From the NCBI GenBank assembly GCA_003225465.1, contig QIAH01000349.1, positions 1 to 37,653 on the forward strand: a DNA stretch of 37,653 bases, given 5' to 3'. The stretch is from Acidobacteriota bacterium. Lineage in GTDB: Bacteria > Acidobacteriota > Terriglobia > Terriglobales > Acidobacteriaceae. Of this stretch, positions 17,301 through 25,164 are shown one piece after another. A model generated the notes under the pieces. That model searched no databases. It worked only from the letters and a program-made list of their open reading frames with translations, and had not been told where the DNA came from. Each line of letters starts with the position of its first letter. The first letter of the stretch is position 1. The position numbers and the translations under genes were made by a program.

Positions 17301-17749
17301 CAGGTTGCAAGAGTCTCACGAATTCAAGGAATCCCAACGCGTATATCAAAACGGAGTGCTTCGCTGTCCCCACAGCTCCCGACATGGCTTTTTGGAATCA
17401 ATACTGTGATCCGCTCCCGCCAAGTCTTGGAGCACCTGTCGCATTTCCAACGTGTTTCAATCTCCGCGGGAACGCCGGCCGCAATATCCTGATCGGCCCG
17501 GGTCTCACTGATCTGGACTTCTCACTATTCAAGAATAACTACATCCGACGGATTTCCGAGAGATTCAACATCCAATTCCGTGCCGAGATTTTCAATATTC
17601 TGAATCACGTGAATTTCGCTCCGCCATCCACCCCGACCAACACCGACGTCTTCCTAGGCGACGGCACTCCCAACCCTGTGGCTGGGGCACTTACGAAGAC
17701 CACCACGAGCGCGCGCGAGATTCAGTTTGCCGTAAAGGTGATCTTTTAG
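14378..17749 (+). CDS. Second Oar-like TonB-dependent receptor with carboxypeptidase-regulatory domain
   Basis: 1123 residues from a GTG at 14378 with GGGAG about 8 nt upstream. It has a signal peptide (about 1-31, ending VNAQ), a carboxypeptidase-regulatory-like domain (TMTGTVTDSSSRVITNVQIA, to about 115), a plug with LPLNGRSWTDLAQLQPGVS near 155 and DAIQEFSVLTTNYSADYG near 235, and a long barrel ending in REIQFAVKVIF. It has the same architecture as the receptor at 8161-11604 but clearly different sequence, so this is not a recent duplication. It is followed by an MFS transporter about 100 bp downstream and begins the plus-strand cluster that faces the PrpD/D-malate-dehydrogenase genes. The ligand is unknown; an organic acid or its carrier is an inference from those neighbours. 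Confidence 0.9.
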   Translation: MTCNSNFRTLCMVVVAFTVLFDVDPIPVNAQVAGGTMTGTVTDSSSRVITNVQIAIENVATSVKREVTTNEEGFYSAPNLLPGTYIVTFSASGFKTEVRRGIALTVGASVVLDLSLRVGSLTEKVIVESEVPAVQLSSSDISAVVNATTVRELPLNGRSWTDLAQLQPGVSAIHTQPDFSAGTDRGNRGFGQQLTISGARPQQNNYRLDGVSLNDYANGAPGSVLGGNLGVDAIQEFSVLTTNYSADYGKTSGGVVNAITRSGTNQIHGSAYEFLRNSALDSKNYFDTGKIPPFKRNQFGGAIGGPIVKDHTFFFADYEGIRQSLGISTLAFVPSVNARNGLICSNPAGDPSGACSTHQITLDPAAASYLTFYHSPDPNTEIGNGDIASYTFSGQQVVNENFFTARLDHKFSEKNSLFGTYMFDRTPYSSPDGLNNVEFDTLTARQFLSLEDTHIFTPRLANSIRIGGNHEAVDNNKSLKAINPDATRIDLGVGGTAFAGRAAAQALVGGLSDFTGGIGGSPTYLDRWNSIQAYDDAFLTKGKHSLRFGAAVEHMSLNVVADTDPNGIWNFNSVEGFLLNQPTRFQGGIASTLSPRNLRQTLFGAYLQDDWRVRSNLTLNLGLRYEMSTVISETSGKLANLRNITDATAHLGNPFFSNPTLRDFEPRVGFAWDPLGKGRTSVRGGIGLFDVQPLPYQFPLLVTQAIPFFSYTVVRNPVDLCGCPHPFYNFGGQDITFAVNRLRTTYLEPHPKRNYVMQWNLNVQQQITPNLAGMLAYVGSRGIHQPFRVDDANLAIPTKTSAGYVWPYITDPNDPNFGGPVDPINPNFGSVRGMFYRGHSQYDALEGQLVKRISHGFQVQGTFTWSKSIDTSSATVAGDAFGNSISSLHWFDMRLSRGLSDFNVGRAVVINGTWEVPTPKSIAGPAQWALGGWQLGLIFTASDGVPFTATWGTGSDPANTNSGDDWAFPNRLGGSGCKSLTNSRNPNAYIKTECFAVPTAPDMAFWNQYCDPLPPSLGAPVAFPTCFNLRGNAGRNILIGPGLTDLDFSLFKNNYIRRISERFNIQFRAEIFNILNHVNFAPPSTPTNTDVFLGDGTPNPVAGALTKTTTSAREIQFAVKVIF

Positions 17750-17848
17750 CGTAAGGATAGGTATGCAGTCGGGAATTCGGTCGGATGGTTGGCCACCGCT
17801 GCTTGACCGCGGGCTGTCCCGCCCTCAACAAAAGGAAGCAAGTTAGCC

Positions 17849-19198
17849 ATGAGTTCTACTCCCATGCGACTCGATGTCCACAGCACGAATGGGAGCTCAT
17901 CCACGCTACCTGGCGGGGAAATCGTACGGAGAGCTCGCCACCGGATTGCCCGGCGACTGCTGCCGTTCCTCTTTCTGCTCTACGTCATTGCCTTCCTCGA
18001 CCGAATGAATGTGGGGGCCGCAGCGCTGCAGATGCCGCGTGACCTGGGATTCAGCGAAGGTGTAATCGGCTTCGGGGCTGGGATTTTCTTTCTGGGTTAT
18101 TTCTTGCTGGAGATTCCCGGCGCGCTGATCGTAGAGCGGTGGAGCGCGCGCCTCTGGATCGCTCGCATCATGATTTCATGGGGCCTGATGACGGTGCTGA
18201 TGGCCTTCATCCAGACTGCCCATCAGTTCTACCTTGTGCGTTTCCTGGTGGGCGCGGCTGAGGCAGGTTTCTTTCCCGGCGTCATCGTGTATTTGACGCA
18301 CTGGTTTCGATATCAGGACCGAGCCAAAGCCGTCGCATTTTTCTATGCGGCAAACCCGCTCTCTTACGTCATCGGTTCGCCGCTTGCCGGTTTGCTCCTG
18401 GGACTCTCCTGGCTAGGCCTAAGAGGCTGGCGCTGGCTGTTCATCATCGAAGGCATTCCCGCGGTCGCATTGGGATTGATCACGATCTGGTACCTCACCG
18501 ATCGGCCTGAGCAAGCCCGTTGGCTGCCGGAGGAAGAGAAATCCTGGATTATCAGCGAACTGCAGCAGGAAAAAGAAGCCAAGCGGCGTCATCGTTCATT
18601 TCAGGTATGGGAGGCGCTTCGTCATCGGGATGTGATTCTGCTCACCCTGTGCTACTTCTGTGCCATGACCGGAAGCTACGGCATTGCATTCTGGTTGCCC
18701 ACGATTCTCAAGCGTCTTTCGGGCAAAAGCGATTTCAAAGTGACTCTGCTCGCTGCCCTGCCATACGTAGCCGCGTTCATCACGCAGCAAGTTAACGGGT
18801 GGCACTCTGATCGTACGCAGGAACGCCGTTGGCACGCGGCCTTACCCGTCTTCGTGTGTGGTATAGCGCTTGCTCTGGCAGTTCTCTCGCGCGCGAATTT
18901 GGCGTTATCTGTCGGGTGGTTTGTTGTCGCCGGGGGAGCGTTCTACGGTTTCCAGCCTGTGTTCTGGGCCGTGCCGACGCGATTTCTGAGTGAGTCCGCC
19001 GCCGCCGCGTCGATTGGACTTATCAATTCTGTCGGCAACCTGGGAGGGTTCGTCGGACCCATGGTGATGGGCTATCTAGCCAGTCGAACGCACTCCTTCT
19101 CGGCCGCATTGCTCTATCTCGTAGCTAGTTTGTTCGCGTCGGGCATTCTCATGCTTGCCGTCGGCAAGCAAGCGGGCCGGAGTGAGAATCCTGTCTAG
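17849..19198 (+). CDS. MFS transporter, anion:cation symporter (ACS) family
   Basis: 449 residues with about 12 membrane helices. After a hydrophilic 25-residue head comes RRLLPFLFLLYVIAFLDRMN (41-60), the first-helix signature of the ACS family, which carries tartrate, glucarate, hydroxyphenylacetate and related organic anions. The conserved WG..T..MAF (helix 4 region) and a central loop of charged residues (ELQQEKEAKRRHRSFQVW) are also as expected. The ATG at 17849 has only a distant GGAAG, so a slightly later start is possible. It lies between the second TonB receptor and the propeller genes. With the tartrate/D-malate-dehydrogenase-like gene nearby, a hydroxy-dicarboxylate substrate is plausible. 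Confidence 0.9.
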   Translation: MSSTPMRLDVHSTNGSSSTLPGGEIVRRARHRIARRLLPFLFLLYVIAFLDRMNVGAAALQMPRDLGFSEGVIGFGAGIFFLGYFLLEIPGALIVERWSARLWIARIMISWGLMTVLMAFIQTAHQFYLVRFLVGAAEAGFFPGVIVYLTHWFRYQDRAKAVAFFYAANPLSYVIGSPLAGLLLGLSWLGLRGWRWLFIIEGIPAVALGLITIWYLTDRPEQARWLPEEEKSWIISELQQEKEAKRRHRSFQVWEALRHRDVILLTLCYFCAMTGSYGIAFWLPTILKRLSGKSDFKVTLLAALPYVAAFITQQVNGWHSDRTQERRWHAALPVFVCGIALALAVLSRANLALSVGWFVVAGGAFYGFQPVFWAVPTRFLSESAAAASIGLINSVGNLGGFVGPMVMGYLASRTHSFSAALLYLVASLFASGILMLAVGKQAGRSENPV

Positions 19199-19310
19199 AG
19201 GCTCTGGCAGAGTGGCGATTGTAGGTTTACGCCCACAGCCGAACGACGGTCTCTTTTCATGCAGTCTTAAGAATCATTGGGAAGAATTGGTTGAATCGAG
19301 GATAGATTCC

Positions 19311-20342
19311 ATGTCGAAAGTGAGATTGTGCCTCGCGGTGTGGATAGGATTAACCGGAATGCTGGCCTGGACCGAGAGCAAGCCGGCAGCCGAAAATCTC
19401 CTGCTCTACGTTGGGAACAGTCGTGGAGACGACATCAGCATTGTGGATTTGAACTCGTTCAAGGTAATCGGAGACATCAAACTCGGCGAGCGCATTCACG
19501 GGGTCACGGTCCAGCCGGACGGCAAGCGTTTGTTTGTCACAGTGGAGTCCGACCATACGCTCCGGATCATTGACACCGCTACCCGCCAGGTTATTGGAAG
19601 CGTGAAGGTGAGCGGTCGTCCCAACCAGGTCGCTGTCACTCCCGATGGAAAGTATGTAGCAGTTCCAATCCGCGACGGGGACAAAGTGGACATCGTGGAC
19701 GTTGGGAAACAAGCAGTGGTCAAGAGCTTGCCTATTAAGGAACCGCATAACGCGCTGAACACGGGCAGCAATCGCTACATGTTCGTCAGTTCGATGGGAT
19801 CCCACGAGATCAGGGTCATCGATTTAGAGAAAATGGACTACTCTGCAGTCATCCCAGCCGGTGGACGACCACGGCCGTATGCGGTCAGTGCCGATGGGAA
19901 CACCATGTTTGTCGCGGTCGCGGAGCTCCATGGATTCAACATCGTTGACGTTCCGGAGAAAAAAGTCATTCAGAGGGTGGAAATACCCGCCGAACATCCC
20001 ACTCCCCATCCTCTGCAATACGAAACCGCAGATACCCGCACTCATGGGCTTGCGCTGACTCCCGATGGGAGCGAACTGTGGGTATCGAGCCTGCTCGATG
20101 ACTGCGTCTACATCTACGATGTGAAGGCGAAGAAGATCGTGGGAAAAGTGGCTACCGGAACTGGTCCAAACTGGCTTGCGTTTACACCCGATGGTAAGTT
20201 TTTGAGCGTAAGCAACGCCGATTCCGATGACGTTTCTGTCATCGACGTTAAGAGCCGTCGGGAACTCACGCGAATCAAGGTTGGCAAAGTTCCAAAACGG
20301 CTGACAGTTGCGGTCGCCCCGCCTGGCAATATGCAGAACTGA
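19311..20342 (+). CDS. Exported seven-bladed beta-propeller protein (YVTN repeats)
   Basis: 343 residues with a signal peptide (MSKVRLCLAVWIGLTGMLAW region, 1-26) followed by about seven repeats of the YVTN/propeller type. Each has a strand such as LYVGN or MFVAV, an acidic turn (SIVD, RIID, DIVD, NIVD), and PDGK or PDGS loops (QPDGKRLFVT, TPDGKYVAVP, TPDGSELWVS, TPDGKFLSVS). The start is the ATG at 19311 with GAGG 9 nt upstream. The frame stays open to 19155, but that part overlaps the MFS gene and carries no domain. Such proteins are usually periplasmic or surface binding scaffolds; no catalytic motif is visible. It probably belongs to the same transcript as the MFS gene and the next propeller. 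Confidence 0.85.
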   Translation: MSKVRLCLAVWIGLTGMLAWTESKPAAENLLLYVGNSRGDDISIVDLNSFKVIGDIKLGERIHGVTVQPDGKRLFVTVESDHTLRIIDTATRQVIGSVKVSGRPNQVAVTPDGKYVAVPIRDGDKVDIVDVGKQAVVKSLPIKEPHNALNTGSNRYMFVSSMGSHEIRVIDLEKMDYSAVIPAGGRPRPYAVSADGNTMFVAVAELHGFNIVDVPEKKVIQRVEIPAEHPTPHPLQYETADTRTHGLALTPDGSELWVSSLLDDCVYIYDVKAKKIVGKVATGTGPNWLAFTPDGKFLSVSNADSDDVSVIDVKSRRELTRIKVGKVPKRLTVAVAPPGNMQN

Positions 20343-20348
20343 ACTGTT

Positions 20349-20365
20349 TTTAATGTTGCGTTAAT
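20349..20365 (+). promoter_or_regulatory. Direct repeat TTTAAT-N5-GTTAAT, candidate response-regulator site
   Basis: Two TTAAT hexamers repeat with an 11-bp period in the gap between the two propeller genes. Direct repeats with this spacing are the usual binding pattern of OmpR/PhoB-class regulators, and the form resembles the known PmrA box. An OmpR-type regulator is encoded at 24484 in this window, but no link is shown. The repeat also sits inside a CTGAAC/GTTCAG inverted repeat (arms starting near 20338 and 20371). Confidence 0.25.
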
Positions 20366-20447
20366 GCACGGTTCAGACTGATGTGGGCCTAATGGTGGAC
20401 GCAATCTGTGCTCATCACTAACAGTTTCTTCAAACCTGGAGATCAAA

Positions 20448-21467
20448 ATGAACAAAGCGCGCGTCCTCATCATGCTCGCGGCGATTTTTGCATTCGGCAC
20501 CGGTGCTTTTGCACAAAAAGCGCCACTCAAACTCGAGCATACAACGCCCCTTCCGGAACTCCATGACGGCGATTTCGACCATTTGCTGGCGGATGTCGAA
20601 GGAAACCGTCTGTTCGCCACCGCAGAAGAAAACTCCAAGGTCTTAGTGTTTGATCTCAGAACCAACAAACTGATCCACACCATTGATGATCTCAAGGCCC
20701 CGCACTCGCTTCTTTATCGGGCGGACTTGAAGAAGCTCTTTGTGGTCGACGGCGATCTGGGCGAGGTCAAAATCTACGAAACGGTGTCCTTCAAACCTGT
20801 CGGCAGCATCAAGCTGCGCGAGGGGGCGGACGCGAGTACCTATGATTCCGCCGCCAAGTATCTGTACGTCGTGAACGGTGGCAAGGATGCCAAGCTTCCC
20901 AATTCCTACATCACGGCGATCGATACCGACGCCGGCAAAACCGTCGGCGAGATCAAAATGGATTCCAACGATGTAGAAGGCATGGCTTTCGAGAAGTCAG
21001 GCCCTCGAATGTTCGTAAACGTCCGCGGAAACAGTACGGTCGAGGTAATCGATCGTACCAACCGCAAGCTGCTGGCGACGTGGCCGATCTCTGAGGTTGC
21101 GAAGAAGCCCACTGCAATCGCTTTGGATGAAGGCTCCCATCGGCTGTTTGTCGGCACACGGGATCCCGGCAAACTGGTTGTCCTGGATACGAACTCGGGG
21201 AAAGTTGTAAGCAGTTATCCGGCGGCGGCCATGGTGGATGACATGGCCTACGACGGAGGCCACAAGCGAATCTATTTCGCGGGGACAGAGTTCCTTGACG
21301 TATTCCAGCAGACAGACCCAGACCACTATGAACGGATTGCGCACGTAGCCACAGCGTTCCGGGCGAAGACGGCGATTTTCGTTCCTGAGCTCAATAAATA
21401 CTTTCTGGCGGTTCCGCATCACGAGAAACAGATTGCGGAACTTCGCGTATACGATGTTGTGCCTTGA
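20448..21467 (+). CDS. Exported YncE/YVTN-type beta-propeller protein
   Basis: 339 residues with a clean signal peptide (MNKARVLIMLAAIFAFGTGA, cleavage near FAQ at 24). The rest is a propeller with repeats such as LFATAEENSKVLVFD, LFVVDGDLGEVKIYE, YLYVVNGG, LFVGTRDPGKLVVLD and IYFAGTEFLDVF. It is distantly similar to the preceding propeller but lacks the regular PDGK loops. It contains no haem motif or catalytic signature. The gene follows the first propeller by 105 bp, has a good GGAG about 8 nt before the ATG, and ends tail-to-tail with the dehydrogenase gene. Role unknown; presumed periplasmic binding or scaffold protein of the same cluster. Confidence 0.8.
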   Translation: MNKARVLIMLAAIFAFGTGAFAQKAPLKLEHTTPLPELHDGDFDHLLADVEGNRLFATAEENSKVLVFDLRTNKLIHTIDDLKAPHSLLYRADLKKLFVVDGDLGEVKIYETVSFKPVGSIKLREGADASTYDSAAKYLYVVNGGKDAKLPNSYITAIDTDAGKTVGEIKMDSNDVEGMAFEKSGPRMFVNVRGNSTVEVIDRTNRKLLATWPISEVAKKPTAIALDEGSHRLFVGTRDPGKLVVLDTNSGKVVSSYPAAAMVDDMAYDGGHKRIYFAGTEFLDVFQQTDPDHYERIAHVATAFRAKTAIFVPELNKYFLAVPHHEKQIAELRVYDVVP

Positions 21468-21479
21468 GGGGGGCGCGGG

Positions 21480-21510
21480 AGGTCTCACCGTGTAGACGCC
21501 AGTGGGACCT
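21480..21510. terminator. Weak hairpin between convergent genes
   Basis: Nine-base arms AGGTCTCAC and GTGGGACCT pair with one G-U wobble around a 13-nt loop, in the 77-bp gap between the convergent propeller and dehydrogenase genes. There is no clear T-tract on either side, so the terminator call is tentative. Confidence 0.3.
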
Positions 21511-21544
21511 TCTCAGCGTCATGCCCGGTACCTAATGAGCCGGG

Positions 21545-22627
21545 TTAGCGGGCTGACACGCCTGCGCTCGCGGAAACTTCCTCGGCGATCACTTCTCCCA
21601 TTTGGCGAGTGCTTGCTTTGCCGCCGATGTCACGAGTTCGCACACTCGAACTCGCAAGCACCTTGAAGATGGCTTGTTCCACAGCATGAGCGGCCTGCTC
21701 TTCGCCGAGATGTCGCAACATCATCGCGCCCGTCCAGATTTGTGCCACCGGGTTCGCGATCCCTTTTCCGGCGATGTCTGGAGCCGATCCATGCACAGGC
21801 TCAAACAAGGATGGATACTCCCGCTCGGGATTCAGGTTCGCTGCGGGAGCGAGACCCATGGATCCTACGACTGCGGCCCCCAGGTCCGACAAAATGTCAC
21901 CAAACAGGTTGGAGCCGACCACCACATCAAACCAGTCAGGATGCGCCACGAGATGCGCGGACAGGATATCGATGTGGAACTGATCGGCTTTCACATCGGG
22001 ATATTGCTTTGAAATTGCCGCGAAGCGTTCGTCCCAGAAAGGCATGGAGAAAACAATACCGTTGGACTTGGTGGCCGACGTCACGTGTTTTTTCCGGGTG
22101 CGAGCCAGTTCGCAAGCATATCGGATGATGCGGTCGCAGGCGCGGCGGGTGAATATCGATTGCTGAATCGCAATATCGTCCTCGGTGTTGCGGTTCAGGC
22201 GCCCGCCTACCTCGGAATATTCTCCTTCGCTGTTCTCGCGCACGATGACGAAGTCGATCTCTCCGGGCTTGCGCCCGCTCAGCGGGCTGGTAATCCCTTC
22301 CAGAAGGCGCACCGGACGTAAATTGACGTACTGCTTAAAACCGCGCCGAATCGGAATTAACAAGCCCCACAGGGAGACATGGTCGGGCACGCCGGGATAC
22401 CCGATCGCACCCAGGTAGATAGCGTCAAACGGGCGCAGCTGTTCGAGCCCATCCTCCGGCATCATACGACCCGTTTTCGCATACCTTTCACAACTCCAAT
22501 CGAAGTTCTGCCACGAGAACGAAAGGTCGAAGCGGTGCGCAACCGCTTCCAGCACGCGAACGCCTTCGGGGACAACTTCACGGCCGATGCCGTCTCCCTC
22601 GATCACCGCTATTTTGTAGGCTTTCAA
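21545..22627 (-). CDS. D-malate / tartrate dehydrogenase-like decarboxylating dehydrogenase
   Basis: 360 residues of the isocitrate/isopropylmalate dehydrogenase family. The N-terminal IAVIEGDGIGREVVPEG is the dinucleotide-fold start. LGAIGYPGVPDHVSLWGLL (73-91) followed by RRGFKQYVNLRPVRLL is the pattern of the tartrate/D-malate (TtuC/DmlA) branch rather than LeuB. The metal-site region GDILSDLGAAVVGSMGLAPAAN is intact. Predicted reaction: NAD-dependent oxidation and decarboxylation of D-malate or tartrate. The start is an uncommon TTG at 22627, supported by GGAG 7 nt upstream and by the fold starting four residues later. It lies 33 nt downstream of the MmgE/PrpD gene in the same operon. Substrate within this branch cannot be fixed from sequence. 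Confidence 0.88.
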   Translation of the reverse strand: MKAYKIAVIEGDGIGREVVPEGVRVLEAVAHRFDLSFSWQNFDWSCERYAKTGRMMPEDGLEQLRPFDAIYLGAIGYPGVPDHVSLWGLLIPIRRGFKQYVNLRPVRLLEGITSPLSGRKPGEIDFVIVRENSEGEYSEVGGRLNRNTEDDIAIQQSIFTRRACDRIIRYACELARTRKKHVTSATKSNGIVFSMPFWDERFAAISKQYPDVKADQFHIDILSAHLVAHPDWFDVVVGSNLFGDILSDLGAAVVGSMGLAPAANLNPEREYPSLFEPVHGSAPDIAGKGIANPVAQIWTGAMMLRHLGEEQAAHAVEQAIFKVLASSSVRTRDIGGKASTRQMGEVIAEEVSASAGVSAR

Positions 22628-22660
22628 GTTTCTTCTCCGTTAAGTCGCTGCACGCCGATA

Positions 22661-24178
22661 TTATTTGCTGCAAAGAGCTGTCAGAGTGCGCACATCAGAA
22701 ACGCCTTCGAGCTTGCGCACGAGCTCAATCACGCCATCGGCCTTCGATTTGGGCCACTCCGCAAACGCGGCACAACCTTGAAATTTCTCAGCCACTTCTT
22801 CAAAGCTCATCGGATTCGATGGACTGCCTTTTCCGAAATCTGCCCTGCCCGTGATGACGCGCCCGTCTTTCAGCGTGATCTTGAGGATGGTGGTCATCTT
22901 GTCGTAGCCCGCCTTTTCAGCTTCCGGGTCAGTATAGAAGCGCACCCGCCCAATCATATCCTGCACGTCGGGACGGTTCACCACCGCATCCGTGAACTTC
23001 GTCTGGTCCGCCTTGCCGTCCACCAGCAGGATCGCCATGCAGAACTCCATGCTGAATTTTGCCTGCAATCCGGTCGTCGGACGATGATGTATCAGCGTAT
23101 TGAGCATGTTGTGATTGGTGCCGACTTCCACTTGCGCGACATCGGCTGCACGGATCGAGTTCTCCCGGATCAGGCGCTGGAGTTCGGTCATCCCCGGATG
23201 AGTCAGCGATCCGGAAGGAAACGGCTTGATTGAAACTCCCGGGCTTTGGAATGTCCACGGCTTTCCCAGATGATCGAGAATCGCAGAGGGATCGTAGGTT
23301 CCACCATAAGCATGAAAGAAGCCCCGTTGCGCCTCCAGAATCTGTTCCGCGCCCGTCCAGCCGAGCGCAGCCAGATCGACGGCGACCACTCCGCTCTCGG
23401 TTGCATGACCCGCCTGAAACGGTTTCATCATGGTGCCGAAATTTTCGCGCAATCCAGCAGCCTGGCTGGCGGCGATCGCGAATGCGCACGCGGTGTGAAC
23501 AGTGTCCAGACCCTTGAGCCGCGCGCATGCGGAGGTCCCCCCAAAGACACCACAGGTGCCGGTGGAATGAAATCCGTCTTCATAGTGGCGGGGCGAGATC
23601 GCTTCCGCTATCTTGCATTCCACTTCCACACCAAGCTGGTAAGCCAGGAGGAGATCTTTGCCACTCCTGCCGCCCACTTCAGCCGTAGCCAGCGCTGCCG
23701 GCAGCACGCACACCGTGGGATGCACCAGCAATCCATAGACGCGGTCTTTGCCCACAGCGAGCTGTGTGTCGTCGAAGTCGTCGACGTGAATCGCAATTCC
23801 GTTGGCGAGAGCAGCAAAGCGGGCCGGTAGCTTGGCCGCGGATCCCAACACGACGGCGGCCCCCGACTGGCAACCAAGAGATCTAATGTACTGCTGGATT
23901 AAGGGCGCAGTTTCCGCTTTCGATCCACTGAGCGCCAGTCCCAGGCCGTCGAGGATCGACTTCTTACCGAGTTCGATCGTCTCAGAGGGAATGTCGGTTA
24001 ATTGTGTGTTGACGACAAACTCGGCGACCCGGGACGTGAGCTTGTCGACCTTTGGGAACGTTGCTTCCTTACAAGTCTGGTCGACTTCAGGTCCACCGAG
24101 GGCGCGTGCCCGCGAACCGAGAATTCCAAATGTAACCGCGATCCCGGTAGTGTTTCTTAGCAGATCCCTTCGCTTCAT
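22661..24178 (-). CDS. MmgE/PrpD-family protein with Tat signal
   Basis: 505 residues. The N-terminus MKRRDLLRNTTGIAVTFG carries a twin-arginine motif and hydrophobic stretch, predicting export of the folded protein. The rest follows the MmgE/PrpD family: LTSRVAEFVVNTQ...IP near 46-62, KKSILDGLGLALSGS near 67-82, ALANGIAIHVDDFDDT near 128-143, and GFHSTGTCGVFGG near 205. The family contains 2-methylcitrate dehydratase, cis-aconitate decarboxylase and imino-disuccinate epimerase, so a C4-C7 polycarboxylate substrate is likely. Family members are normally cytoplasmic, which makes the Tat leader unusual. It is the first gene of the PrpD-dehydrogenase operon, divergent from the two-component system. 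No propionate genes (prpB, prpC) are nearby, so methylcitrate dehydration is not favoured. Confidence 0.88.
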   Translation of the reverse strand: MKRRDLLRNTTGIAVTFGILGSRARALGGPEVDQTCKEATFPKVDKLTSRVAEFVVNTQLTDIPSETIELGKKSILDGLGLALSGSKAETAPLIQQYIRSLGCQSGAAVVLGSAAKLPARFAALANGIAIHVDDFDDTQLAVGKDRVYGLLVHPTVCVLPAALATAEVGGRSGKDLLLAYQLGVEVECKIAEAISPRHYEDGFHSTGTCGVFGGTSACARLKGLDTVHTACAFAIAASQAAGLRENFGTMMKPFQAGHATESGVVAVDLAALGWTGAEQILEAQRGFFHAYGGTYDPSAILDHLGKPWTFQSPGVSIKPFPSGSLTHPGMTELQRLIRENSIRAADVAQVEVGTNHNMLNTLIHHRPTTGLQAKFSMEFCMAILLVDGKADQTKFTDAVVNRPDVQDMIGRVRFYTDPEAEKAGYDKMTTILKITLKDGRVITGRADFGKGSPSNPMSFEEVAEKFQGCAAFAEWPKSKADGVIELVRKLEGVSDVRTLTALCSK

Positions 24179-24483
24179 GAGCTTGACCTTCCCGGTCCTC
24201 TCACTTCAGTCGCTTTGCTGCGGGAGCAGACCAATAGCAGGCAAGCAAATAATCTCCGAGCCATAAAGGGATAACGATGCTGGCCGCTCAACATGAAGTT
24301 CGGCTGAAGACCCGATGAAACATTGTTCAGGATTCTAAAGCCACACGAGCAGTTAGCTTGGCAGGTCTCAAACCGGCCGCGGGCCCGAATTCTGAACGAT
24401 TTTTCATGTGAAGTACGCTACCGCTTGGAGCGATCGACATTATACTGATGCGGCAGAAAATCGCTTAGTGCGGTAGAAACTCG
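24179..24483. promoter_or_regulatory. Divergent intergenic region with tandem 20-bp repeat before the response regulator
   Basis: No gene is seen. A -10-like TATACT lies at 24441-24446 without a recognisable -35. Immediately after it are two tandem 20-bp units, at 24449-24468 and 24469-24488. Both start TGCGGYAGAAAHTCG (H is A or C), and the second unit runs into the ATG at 24484. No Shine-Dalgarno sequence is visible before that ATG. Confidence 0.4.
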
Positions 24484-25164
24484 ATGCGCATCCTTCTGGT
24501 GGAAGACGAGGAAAAGGTTTCCAGTTTTGTCGCTCGCGGACTCTCGGCCGAGAGGTTTGCGGTTGACGTCGCGCTCGACGGCCAATCTGGGCTGGACCTC
24601 GCCACTACCTACCACTATGACCTGGTGATACTCGACCTCATGCTCCCGAAACTGGATGGGAGCGAAGTTCTTCGGCGGATTCGGACGCAGAATACGCACG
24701 TACCGGTGCTGATTCTCACTGCTCGCGATGCAGTTGCGGACAAAGTGGGAAACTTCGAGGCCGGTGCTGACGACTACCTGACCAAACCATTTGCTTTCGC
24801 TGAATTGCTGGTTCGCACTAAAGCCTTGCTTCGGCGCGGACCCGTGACCCGCGATAGTGTGGTTCGTGTAGCCGATCTGGAACTGGATCGCCTTTCACAA
24901 CAAGTGAAACGCGCGGGGCAGCGCATCGAGCTTACCTCGAAGGAATACTCGCTGCTGGAATATCTCGTCTCCAACGCTGGCCGCGTCCTCTCGCGGACAA
25001 TGATCATCGAGCACGTTTGGGATCAGAGCTTCGACGGAGTCACCAATATCGTCGATGTATATGTCCGCCATTTACGCAGCAAAGTGGATGATCCCTACGT
25101 ACAGAAGCTGATCCGCACGGTCCGCGGGGTCGGCTACACCGTTACCAAGGGAGCGCCATCATGA
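24484..25164 (+). CDS. OmpR/PhoB-family response regulator
   Basis: 226 residues: receiver domain 1-115 with acidic pocket E7-D8-E9 (LLVEDEE), phosphoacceptor D51 (VILDLMLPKLDG), T79 and K101 (YLTKPF); winged-helix DNA-binding domain 125-224 (LTSKEYSLLEYLVSNAGRVL, DVYVRHLRSKVDD, IRTVRGVGYTV). All key residues are present. The C-terminal pattern is closest to the CusR/CopR heavy-metal group, but that subgroup call is tentative. The stop overlaps the sensor-kinase start by four bases (ATGA type), so the pair is co-translated. The gene is divergent from the PrpD operon and lacks an obvious ribosome binding site, with its ATG inside the second unit of a tandem repeat. Confidence 0.93.
   Translation: MRILLVEDEEKVSSFVARGLSAERFAVDVALDGQSGLDLATTYHYDLVILDLMLPKLDGSEVLRRIRTQNTHVPVLILTARDAVADKVGNFEAGADDYLTKPFAFAELLVRTKALLRRGPVTRDSVVRVADLELDRLSQQVKRAGQRIELTSKEYSLLEYLVSNAGRVLSRTMIIEHVWDQSFDGVTNIVDVYVRHLRSKVDDPYVQKLIRTVRGVGYTVTKGAPS

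Noticed and set aside
8161-17749. The two large receptors as a recent tandem duplication
   Set aside because: They share domain order only; sequences differ strongly throughout, signal peptides and plug motifs differ, and they lie on opposite strands.
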